Shown here one piece after another: positions 1 to 4,546 of a stretch of DNA of 6,399 nucleotides; within the stretch, counting starts at the first letter, position 1; each line of letters begins with the position of its first letter. The stretch comes from Oscillospiraceae bacterium. Lineage in GTDB: Bacteria > Bacillota > Clostridia > Oscillospirales > Oscillospiraceae. Made by a program: the position numbers and the translations under genes. Location: positions 1 through 6,399 of the forward strand of contig JAFYUG010000371.1 in assembly GCA_017558545.1 (NCBI GenBank). Reading direction: 5' to 3'. Under the pieces are notes generated by a model. The model was not told where the DNA came from, made no database searches, and saw nothing but the letters and a program-made list of their open reading frames with translations.

Positions 1-955
1 CGCTGCGGATACCCATGCGCTTAGTGAGAAAGTCGCTGTTTTCCTCGGGCCGCTCCAGCCAGTCGTTATATTCTTCCTCGATCTCCAAAAGGAGCGCCGG
101 GCGGTAGGCCAGAGAGGGGTTCGCCTTATACCAGTTATCCCGGTTATGTACTTCTTCCTTCGCATCAAGGCAGCATATGAAGCAAAGCCAGCCTTTATCG
201 TCTTCGCCCTCAAAGAGGATCCGGTCCGCCATTGTGAGATAATCATCAAGAGGGCCGCCGGTGACGTCACCCTGGGAAGTGAAGAAGCCGCGGCGTGCCT
301 GATCAACTTTTCCGAGGCCGGTTATAAAGACCTTGATGTTGTCATAGTTCTCATAAGCATGGACCTCGTTGAAGATTATCTTGCCGCTGCGCATTCCGTC
401 ACGGCCTTTGGGGTTGTTGGTGCGGCCTTTTATGACGCCCTTGTTCGTTCGTCCCTGTACGATCTCCTTGGTGTGGTAATAATGCTTTTTGAGCCGTGCT
501 TCCCATTTGGGGGTTTCCAATACGCTGACGAAGTCCTTCAGCGGCGTTACCGCCTGTTCTTCGTTATTGGCGCATATGTCCACGTTGTAGTTTTTGACGG
601 GGTTGTATGGGCTTACGCTGCAGGCGCCGTCAAATGCGATATAGCCGTCCTTCCCCGCTCCGCGCCCAACCACAGCAAGCACTTTGCTCCACCGGGGGAT
701 GCCGGGTGCCTTGTAGGTGCAGTTCCAGAGGGCGCATATGAACTCCTCCCAAGGGAAGAGCTGCTCATAGGGGAAGTATTTCACAAGGCCCATATATTTG
801 CTTAGCTGGACGGTATCAACGAAGATATCTTCCTCAGCAAACACTTTGCGGATATGGGCTACAAGAGCGTGTTGCCTTTTGCAGTATGGCTTCGGTTGAT
901 CCGCTTCAACGAGTTCAATATATCGAAGGACCTCGGGTGGGATGTTACAGCTCAT
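1..955 (-). CDS. terL: Phage terminase large subunit, N-terminal ATPase part (partial)
   Basis: ATP-driven DNA packaging motor that acts at the procapsid portal. The 318 visible residues cover the ATPase half; the C-terminal nuclease half lies beyond the window edge. Seen: an adenine-binding-like N-terminus; a P-loop GRGAGKDG at 97-104; a Walker B-like strand KIIFNEVH at 192-199; a coupling-motif region FFTSQGD at 224-230; and the W..ANPSL signature at 275-282 that is common in Terminase_1-type proteins. The P-loop has Asp after Lys instead of Ser/Thr, and the Walker B carries Asn where Asp is usual; from memory, close relatives share GKD. The ATG at 955 overlaps the end of the small terminase gene by 11 nt and has GGAGGAGAGG just upstream inside that gene, so translation is probably coupled. 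Family assignment is firm; the exact subfamily is from memory. Confidence 0.95.
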   Translation of the reverse strand, partial: MSCNIPPEVLRYIELVEADQPKPYCKRQHALVAHIRKVFAEEDIFVDTVQLSKYMGLVKYFPYEQLFPWEEFICALWNCTYKAPGIPRWSKVLAVVGRGAGKDGYIAFDGACSVSPYNPVKNYNVDICANNEEQAVTPLKDFVSVLETPKWEARLKKHYYHTKEIVQGRTNKGVIKGRTNNPKGRDGMRSGKIIFNEVHAYENYDNIKVFITGLGKVDQARRGFFTSQGDVTGGPLDDYLTMADRILFEGEDDKGWLCFICCLDAKEEVHNRDNWYKANPSLAYRPALLLEIEEEYNDWLERPEENSDFLTKRMGIRS

Positions 956-1271
956 CGTCCTCTCCTCCGCCGGCGACGGCCGAGGCGGCCTGCTCCTTGA
1001 AACCCAGCGCCGCATATATGGCCAGCATTTGCTTGCTGACCTGAACGCTAAGGGAAACGCTTCTGTTTTCCGTTTCGCCGCCTCGTTTATCTGGGACGAT
1101 CACGCCGCGCTTCCGAACATCTTCGGTCAGCATTCGCTTTCGCTCCCAGAGTTCAAGATACTCCTCAACCATTTCCCGGTATATCGGTTCGACGAGGCCG
1201 CGGGCGTCAAGGTTGTCGATCATGGACTTGCGAAGCTCTCTGATTATCGTTGCGGGTTTCTTTGCGCTCAC
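945..1271 (-). CDS. terS: Phage terminase small subunit, P27 family
   Basis: DNA-recognition partner of the large terminase: it binds the packaging site and loads TerL. The 108-residue protein has the expected helical build: a basic helix near 8-22 (IIRELRKSMIDNL), then YREMVEEYLELWERKRMLTE at 31-50, then a C-terminal SVSLSVQVSKQMLAIYAALGF block and an acidic GGGEDDEL tail. This pattern and the position directly before terL fit P27-type TerS. The start is a GTG with an AGGTGAG-like site 6 nt upstream. The frame stays open for about 28 further codons upstream but holds no ATG, so GTG is preferred. The C-terminal codons supply the Shine-Dalgarno for terL. Confidence 0.88.
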   Translation of the reverse strand: MSAKKPATIIRELRKSMIDNLDARGLVEPIYREMVEEYLELWERKRMLTEDVRKRGVIVPDKRGGETENRSVSLSVQVSKQMLAIYAALGFKEQAASAVAGGGEDDEL

Positions 1272-1500
1272 CCTGTACTCACCTGCTTCCGTATTGGTGT
1301 AAAAATCGGTTTGAAACTTTTCGGCTTCAATTTTCTTAAAACACTTGATGTTTCAAGGTTTTTTCTTTTTTCGAGAGCTTATTTCTCCGAATTGCCATAA
1401 TTCCCCCGTGCGCGTGCGCGGAAATCTCTCCGATGTCAGTTACCCGGGCGATTGGCAAAATTTTTGGTCACTCAATTTTTTGAAGGGGGGGGCACTCTGC
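1272..1500. other. Intergenic region between HNH and terS; candidate cos region
   Basis: A 229-bp non-coding stretch, long for this compact genome, lying between the HNH gene and terS. It holds a run of eight C on the minus strand (G8 at 1485-1492) right after the HNH stop, AT-rich inverted stretches around 1456-1482, and a GC-rich alternating purine/pyrimidine element at 1407-1420 made of CGTGCG twice plus CG. A polypyrimidine tract follows at 1359-1371. In HNH-encoding phages the cohesive-end site usually lies near hnh-terS, so a cos function is plausible, but no cleavage position can be read from sequence. A 20-codon minus-strand ORF begins near 1400 and looks spurious. Confidence 0.4.
1407..1420. 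repeat. Alternating purine/pyrimidine element (CGTGCG tandem)
   Basis: Fourteen bases alternate strictly between pyrimidine and purine: two tandem CGTGCG units followed by CG. The last ten bases, CGCGTGCGCG at 1411-1420, also occur inside the large palindrome at 3167-3176. The surrounding DNA is AT-richer, so the element stands out. It could be a packaging-protein binding or cleavage site, or a Z-DNA-prone spacer; neither is shown. Confidence 0.5.
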
Positions 1501-1854
1501 TCAGTCCCATCGCTCTTCCGTAATTTTTTCTGAAAAAATCCGTAGCCGGTGCAAACTTTCTGGGTGTTCCGCCTCGTGGCATTGTTTGCACAGCGTTACA
1601 AGCTGCCGTTCCCCCGTCTCCTCGTCAAAGGAACTGAGTGCGAGATCCGGACGGTCACGCAGATGCTTGACGTGGTGGACAATATATCCCCGTCGGTATC
1701 TGCCCTTTGCTTTGCAGTGCTGGCATTCATTCCGGTCTAGCTTACGCCTCACGTGCTCGCGCAGCTCACGCCACTCAGGCCAGGAATAAAACTCATCCTC
1801 CCTGCCTGCGGCTATCAAAACTATAAGCTGTTTTAATCTTCTCTGTGATATCAT
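1501..1854 (-). CDS. Phage HNH endonuclease (packaging-associated)
   Basis: A metal-dependent beta-beta-alpha-metal nuclease. In many cos-type phages an HNH protein encoded next to terS-terL is needed for terminase cutting of cos DNA. In the 117-residue protein, zinc-ligand pairs C44-x2-C47 and C89-x2-C92 frame the core. IVHHVKHL at 58-65 carries the catalytic-type His, and CKQCHEAEH at 89-97 gives the final His residues. The position often held by Asn before the second CxxC is Gln (RQLVTLC). A WPEW motif at 25-28 in the N-terminal helix region fits phage relatives. I start at the ATG at 1854 because the protein then begins MISQRRL, as relatives do; a TTG at 1863 is the alternative. No strong Shine-Dalgarno is visible, and a terminator hairpin ends a few bases upstream. 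Confidence 0.9.
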   Translation of the reverse strand: MISQRRLKQLIVLIAAGREDEFYSWPEWRELREHVRRKLDRNECQHCKAKGRYRRGYIVHHVKHLRDRPDLALSSFDEETGERQLVTLCKQCHEAEHPESLHRLRIFSEKITEERWD

Positions 1855-1867
1855 TTTTCTCAAGATT

Positions 1868-1898
1868 AAAAGCCCTGCTGCTTATCTGCAGGGCTTTT
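1868..1898. terminator. Intrinsic terminator, bidirectional hairpin
   Basis: A perfect 11-bp stem, AAAAGCCCTGC paired with GCAGGGCTTTT, around a 9-nt loop. Because the stem begins with four A and ends with four T it can work on either strand. On the gene-bearing minus strand the T run is followed by AATCTTG, 45 nt after the stop of the HTH regulator gene and immediately before the HNH start. It separates the early/replication block from the packaging block, where antitermination or read-through could control late expression (inference). Confidence 0.85.
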
Positions 1899-1943
1899 CG
1901 ATGGTATCATCTTACACCCTTTTTCGGCTGGAATATAGTACGG

Positions 1944-2342
1944 TCAAAGAACATGATAAAAAGCGTCTACGAGCTTGATAAACTCTGCGTGCCACGCCTG
2001 TACTGTGTCGTAGCTATACGGGAACGTCAAAGCCGCTCCTTGAAGTGTGTGTGTACGTTTCCAATAAACCAACTCAATCACACGTATTCTTTCTTTGCTA
2101 TTTTCGTAATTTCGCTTTGTAAATTTCATTGTGAGGTCAACTGCATCAAATCTTTTTTGCTTGTCTTTTGGCAGCTCGCGCAATGCCGCGCTTTCTACTT
2201 TTCTTCCGTTTCCAGCTCCACCCGGCATTCCTGTCAGCTTCGGCGTGACGGAGCAACCCCGAAGCGCCTTCAATTCTTTTTCGAGTTTCGGATAATCTTT
2301 GATAATTTGAATTGCTTTTTCCCGCCAATTTTGATTTGCCAT
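1944..2342 (-). CDS. Phage HTH transcriptional regulator, ArpU/sigma-like
   Basis: Probable DNA-binding activator of late genes. The 132-residue protein has a basic, Gly-rich linker (about 37-48), a helical ALRELPKDKQKRFDAVDL block, then VIELVYWKRTHTLQGAALTF..SYDTVQAWHAEFIKLV at about 88-125. That layout is of a sigma region 4-like helix-turn-helix, as in ArpU- and RinA-type late regulators of Firmicutes phages. The position just before the terminator and the hnh-terS-terL block agrees with that role. The start at 2342 is chosen for AAAGGAG six nt upstream; an ATG at 2357 overlapping the rep stop would add five residues but lacks such a site. Family placement rests on motif memory, so the exact family name is uncertain. 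Confidence 0.72.
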   Translation of the reverse strand: MANQNWREKAIQIIKDYPKLEKELKALRGCSVTPKLTGMPGGAGNGRKVESAALRELPKDKQKRFDAVDLTMKFTKRNYENSKERIRVIELVYWKRTHTLQGAALTFPYSYDTVQAWHAEFIKLVDAFYHVL

Positions 2343-2353
2343 TGCTGCTCCTT

Positions 2354-3106
2354 TCATTCTTTTTGAGGCCGTCTATACCGGAGATACTGGCCCGCGCCTC
2401 TGACATAGGCGCTTCTGTATAACTCAACGCAGCCCTTTGGTACGCGCATCTCCGAATCGCCGTATCTGTTCACAAGCACAGGCTCGGTCTTATACGGCTG
2501 GCGAAGATTGCGGGAAGGCACATACCGCTGCGTTCCTTCCACGGATCTGGTTTGGCGGATGAGATATTCCGCCAAGGGAGTAAAGTCCCCATGAATTGTG
2601 TAAAGCTCTTTTTCGAGGACGAAACCGCGCCATTTCTTTTCGATGGCCTCCTTCGCCTCCCGGTTGCAAACCATGTGATGATGGATGCGGACGGCCTCTC
2701 CTGTCTTTCCATCCATATCGGAAGTGATGGAAAGATAGCAAAACTCTATGCCGTCCTTTTTGCATTCTCTCTGGACCCTGCGAACGAAATTTACAAAATT
2801 CTGCTGGGCAGCTATGTAAAGCGCATCCATCTCGTTCTCGGCGGAAACTTTCTTCGCCTTCTCTTCTATGAGACGGAACTCGGCTTCGTTATATTCCAGC
2901 ACGGCATGAAGATCATGCTTCGGATCGAAATTCTCGTTGAGAAGTCTGGCTGACCGTCTCTCGGCGGAGTCAGTTCTTTTGGTTGCCTTTCTCGCGGCAC
3001 GCTTTGCCCGTTCTGTTTTGGGGTTATCGGTGCGAACAAAAAACTTTGTTCTCTCCTCCACCCCGTTACGGGCTATCCACTTCTGAGTGTACCAGTTACC
3101 CTGCAT
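2354..3106 (-). CDS. HUH endonuclease, rolling-circle Rep-like replication protein
   Basis: Predicted single-strand-nicking replication initiator. The 250-residue protein shows the HUH arrangement in order: a strand EFCYLSIT at 121-128 preceding RIHHHMVCNRE at 140-150 (His142-His144 as metal ligands), then a helix PLAEYLIRQTRS at 177-188, where Tyr181 is the likely nucleophile that attaches to the 5' DNA end. The N-terminal 60 residues are very basic (KTERAKRAARKATKR) and the C-terminus is Arg/Tyr-rich, fitting nucleic-acid binding. Only one candidate Tyr sits in the helix, so it is a single-Tyr (Y1) enzyme. A clear GGAGGGAATT precedes the ATG. The structured intergenic region upstream could contain its nick site. 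HUH fold is confident; role as the phage's main replicase initiator is inference. Confidence 0.82.
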   Translation of the reverse strand: MQGNWYTQKWIARNGVEERTKFFVRTDNPKTERAKRAARKATKRTDSAERRSARLLNENFDPKHDLHAVLEYNEAEFRLIEEKAKKVSAENEMDALYIAAQQNFVNFVRRVQRECKKDGIEFCYLSITSDMDGKTGEAVRIHHHMVCNREAKEAIEKKWRGFVLEKELYTIHGDFTPLAEYLIRQTRSVEGTQRYVPSRNLRQPYKTEPVLVNRYGDSEMRVPKGCVELYRSAYVRGAGQYLRYRRPQKE

Positions 3107-3160
3107 AATTCCCTCCGTATTCCCGTGTTGGTCCTAAGTCTTGCCGTTATCAAGTTTCCA

Positions 3161-3188
3161 AATTAACGCGTGCGCGCACGCGTTAATT
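3161..3188. repeat. Perfect 28-bp palindrome with Z-DNA-prone core
   Basis: The two 14-base halves are exact reverse complements with no spacer: AATTAACGCGTGCG followed by its complement. The inner 18 bases (3166-3183) alternate strictly purine/pyrimidine, a pattern that favours Z-DNA, and the symmetry allows cruciform extrusion. AT-rich ends flank it. It sits 55 nt upstream of the rep start. It could be a Rep nicking hairpin, or an operator for a dimeric repressor because it covers the region just after the -10 box. Confidence 0.8.
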
Positions 3189-3217
3189 ATATAAGTGTAT
3201 CCGCTTTATAAGGTCCA
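3186..3217 (-). promoter_or_regulatory. Possible promoter for rep
   Basis: On the minus strand a consensus TATAAT (3186-3191) lies 80 nt upstream of the rep ATG. The only -35-like sequence is TGGACC (3212-3217), four of six matches to TTGACA but 20 nt away. Reading the -10 as TATATA instead gives 18 nt spacing with a poorer box. The -10 overlaps three bases of the 28-bp palindrome, which would then cover the start site. Confidence 0.35.
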
Positions 3218-3233
3218 CACTGATCTCGATACG

Positions 3234-3253
3234 GCGTCGGCCCTTGCCGGCGC
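3234..3253. repeat. Imperfect hairpin, 8-bp stem
   Basis: GCGTCGGC and GCCGGCGC pair over eight positions with one G.T wobble on the plus strand (A.C mismatch on the minus strand) and a CCTT loop. It is the middle of the three inverted repeats upstream of rep. No T run follows on either strand, so it is not a terminator; a single-strand structural element is possible. Confidence 0.5.
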
Positions 3254-3283
3254 TCTATCCAAAGCAGTATGTCGGGTAACTGT

Positions 3284-3305
3284 GCCCCGCCCAAGCGGGC
3301 GGGGC
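3284..3305. terminator. GC hairpin after the Ala-rich gene (terminator-like)
   Basis: A perfect 9-bp stem, GCCCCGCCC with GGGCGGGGC, and an AAGC loop. It begins 9 nt after the stop of the Ala-rich gene in the direction of transcription. On the minus strand no T tract follows (ACAGTTACC); TTT follows only on the plus strand. It may stop or stabilise the upstream operon transcript, or belong to the origin-like region. Confidence 0.4.
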
Positions 3306-3314
3306 TTTGGGGGT

Positions 3315-3632
3315 TCACATTCTGGCTGCAGCTGCAGCATAGGCCGCGAGCTCGGCGGCGGCAGCTGCAACGCTGCGGGCATTGGTCTCCAGCTGGGAGG
3401 CATAGGCCACGGTAGCTTCATAGTTGCCTTCCTTGACCGAGGCCCACAGCTCCTTCATGATCTTGCCGAAATCTATATGCTTTTCGACGGTCTCCTGCCT
3501 GTCCTTCAAAATGGCATAAGCCTCATGAGGCCCGGCATATTCGGGAAGCTCTTCCCTTCTCCTCGCAATAATGGCAAGGATCTCGTTGGTTACGTTGGTG
3601 TTGGGGATATTGTCGATCTCACCCATGGTCAT
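3315..3632 (-). CDS. Phage protein of unknown function, helical with Ala-rich C-terminus
   Basis: A 105-residue protein that looks entirely helical. GPHEAYAILKDRQETVEKHI at 34-53 and MKELWASVKEGNY at 59-71 are reminiscent of short Firmicutes phage proteins with a HEAYxVLKEE...LW pattern, which resemble all-alpha NTP pyrophosphohydrolases. Here the acidic metal ligands expected of an active enzyme are mostly absent, so activity is doubtful. The last 19 residues are extremely Ala-rich and could pack as a helix. ATGACCATG gives two possible starts; GGAGG lies 4 nt before the first and 10 nt before the second. The stop of the zinc-ribbon gene overlaps the first ATG (ATGA), so the two are probably coupled. 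Gene reality is good; function is not known. Confidence 0.78.
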   Translation of the reverse strand: MTMGEIDNIPNTNVTNEILAIIARRREELPEYAGPHEAYAILKDRQETVEKHIDFGKIMKELWASVKEGNYEATVAYASQLETNARSVAAAAAELAAYAAAAARM

Positions 3633-3997
3633 TCAACCTCCAGTTCATTTATCATTTTTTCGGGATTTTCAAACCCCTTTGCCTTAAGTATCTGCAGCAG
3701 TATGCCGCTGCGGTAAGCTGCGGTATATGTGCCATAGCTCATGCGAAAAAGCTTGATGACCGCTCCGAGGCGCTTATCGCTCATCAGCGCAGGGTTGAAG
3801 GGATCAGCCTCCCGGAGCTGCTCCAGCAGGCGCCGCTCCTCTTCCAAAGCCTCTGCCTCAAGTTTTTTCTGCCGCTGCTTTTTCATTTCGGTGCGTATTT
3901 CATGTGAAAGGTTTTTGCACTCGTCACAGTATTTGCGGCTCACCTTTTTTTCGACCCAAAAACGCTTGCCGCAGGCCGCGCATATAAGTTCTGCCAT
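3629..3997 (-). CDS. Small zinc-ribbon protein with coiled coil
   Basis: A 122-residue protein. The N-terminus has a four-Cys zinc ribbon, CAAC at 6-9 and CDEC at 24-27, of the kind that binds nucleic acid or protein. Next is a highly charged helix, MKKQRQKKLEAEALEEERRLLEQLREAD at about 38-65, that looks like a coiled coil. The C-terminal half includes MSDKRLGAVIKLFRMSYGTYTAAYRSG, which could form a helix-turn-helix-like unit. This suggests a small DNA-binding or adaptor protein, but I do not recognise a named family. GGAGG lies 10 nt before the ATG. The stop overlaps the next gene's first start by 4 nt. Confidence 0.8.
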   Translation of the reverse strand: MAELICAACGKRFWVEKKVSRKYCDECKNLSHEIRTEMKKQRQKKLEAEALEEERRLLEQLREADPFNPALMSDKRLGAVIKLFRMSYGTYTAAYRSGILLQILKAKGFENPEKMINELEVE

Positions 3998-4045
3998 TAA
4001 GTATTTTCCTCCAATGTGTTTTGCGGGCCCTCTGCCCGCCCCGGG

Positions 4046-4249
4046 CTATTCCTCCGAGCCCTGAAGCCTGTCGCACAGCCTGTACGCCGCCCGGTGGATG
4101 AAGTACACCGGTACCGGAGCAAGCGCCAGAAGCAGATACGCCGGGCCTATCGAGGTGGCGTAGATGATGCTCAGAATTACAGCCGTGGTTGCGGCGGCCA
4201 TCAAAAGGCCGTCAAGAATAGCAATGATTGCAATGACAATTTTCTTCAT
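4046..4249 (-). CDS. Small membrane protein, two transmembrane segments
   Basis: A 67-residue hydrophobic protein, MKKIVIAIIAILDGLLM at the N-terminus. Hydrophobic stretches at about 4-29 and 33-51 are followed by a basic then acidic tail (HRAAYRLCDRLQGSEE). A signal-anchor plus one further membrane helix is likely. No family is recognised; a holin-like or exclusion role is only a guess. The start at 4249 is chosen over an upstream ATG at 4294 because GGAGGT lies directly before it. That site is part of a 7-bp hairpin, which may restrain translation. Confidence 0.72.
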   Translation of the reverse strand: MKKIVIAIIAILDGLLMAAATTAVILSIIYATSIGPAYLLLALAPVPVYFIHRAAYRLCDRLQGSEE

Positions 4250-4257
4250 GGAAATAC

Positions 4258-4277
4258 CTCCAAAATAATATTTGGAG
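4258..4277 (-). promoter_or_regulatory. Hairpin covering the ribosome binding site
   Basis: On the transcript CTCCAAA pairs with TTTGGAG around a 6-nt loop. The second arm is the Shine-Dalgarno core of the 67-residue membrane protein gene, so the fold would hide it from ribosomes. The stem is mostly A-U beyond four G-C/U-A pairs and of moderate strength. Confidence 0.4.
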
Positions 4278-4301
4278 AGAAACCGGCTCGGCATTGTGCG
4301 T

Positions 4302-4463
4302 TCAATCGTCTATCCAGAATTCAAAGTTGTCGGTATCATCCGAAATCTCGGGTTCGTCCTGCAGCGTCGTGGCCACAGCCATTATGAGCATACCGGCTAA
4401 TATGCCGAGCGCAGCGACGAGATAATACCCGAGCTGTATGCGTTCAAAGATATTTATTTCCAT
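4302..4463 (-). CDS. Tiny membrane protein with acidic tail
   Basis: A 53-residue ORF: MEINIFERIQLGYY, one hydrophobic helix at about 12-32 (LGYYLVAALGILAGMLIMAVA), then a strongly acidic cytosolic or external tail with DEPEISDDTDNF and a final WIDD. GGAAGGGGG lies 3-11 nt upstream of the ATG. The start lies 10 nt inside the end of the 29-residue gene, a coupled arrangement. No homologous family comes to mind. The clean start, the good ribosome site and the way it fills the gap exactly support a real gene. Confidence 0.65.
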   Translation of the reverse strand: MEINIFERIQLGYYLVAALGILAGMLIMAVATTLQDEPEISDDTDNFEFWIDD

Positions 4464-4543
4464 TTACCCCCTTCCATCCAAAGGCAAAAGGCAATCACCG
4501 CCACCCAGCCGAGGATAAATACCAAAGCCCATGCGGCGCTCAT
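4454..4543 (-). CDS. Very small single-pass membrane peptide (29 aa)
   Basis: MSAAWALVFILGWVAVIAFC and then LWMEGGKWK: one membrane helix at about 3-23 and a short basic end. GGAGG lies 8 nt before the ATG and is formed by the last Gly codons of the preceding lipoprotein gene, whose stop is only 3 nt upstream of this start. The end overlaps the next gene by 10 nt. Gene finders would usually miss it. Function unknown; it is supported by spacing, ribosome site and hydrophobic composition rather than by homology. Confidence 0.6.
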   Translation of the reverse strand: MSAAWALVFILGWVAVIAFCLWMEGGKWK

Positions 4544-4546
4544 GCG

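Larger units (their letters stand above)
3107..3314. other. Structured intergenic region upstream of rep; candidate origin/operator
   Basis: A 208-bp gap without a credible gene. It contains three inverted repeats: a perfect 28-bp palindrome (3161-3188), an 8-bp stem with one G.T pair and a CCTT loop (3234-3253), and a perfect 9-bp GC stem with an AAGC loop (3284-3305). A TATAAT box on the minus strand touches the first palindrome. Such a density of hairpins just before an HUH Rep gene resembles double-strand origins of rolling-circle replicons, where Rep nicks an extruded hairpin. A promoter/operator for rep is the main alternative, and the two are compatible. Confidence 0.5.

Noticed and set aside
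146..805. Plus-strand ORF of 219 codons
   Set aside because: It lies antisense to the large terminase, whose motifs are unmistakable, and the plus-strand product has no recognisable domain.
1344..1371. Terminator-like structure on the plus strand (5-bp stem, then a T-rich tract)
   Set aside because: The stem is short and weak and no plus-strand gene exists that would need it; it is more simply an AT-rich part of the terS upstream region.
1340..1402. A 20-codon minus-strand ORF upstream of terS (MAIRRNKLSKKEKTLKHQVF)
   Set aside because: It is short and Lys-rich because the DNA there is purine-rich; only a run of G serves as a ribosome site, and it does not continue into terS.
1845..2366. 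Plus-strand ORF of 173 codons
   Set aside because: It runs antisense through the HTH regulator and across the terminator hairpin, is Cys/Phe-rich without pattern, and lacks a ribosome site.
3195..3716. Plus-strand ORF of 173 codons
   Set aside because: It is antisense to the Ala-rich and zinc-ribbon genes; its Gly/Ser-rich sequence mirrors the GC-rich Ala codons of the other strand.
4023..4039. 6-bp GC hairpin between the 67-residue gene and the zinc-ribbon gene
   Set aside because: No T run follows on the transcribed strand and the next gene starts 26 nt later with a good ribosome site, so a terminator is not supported.
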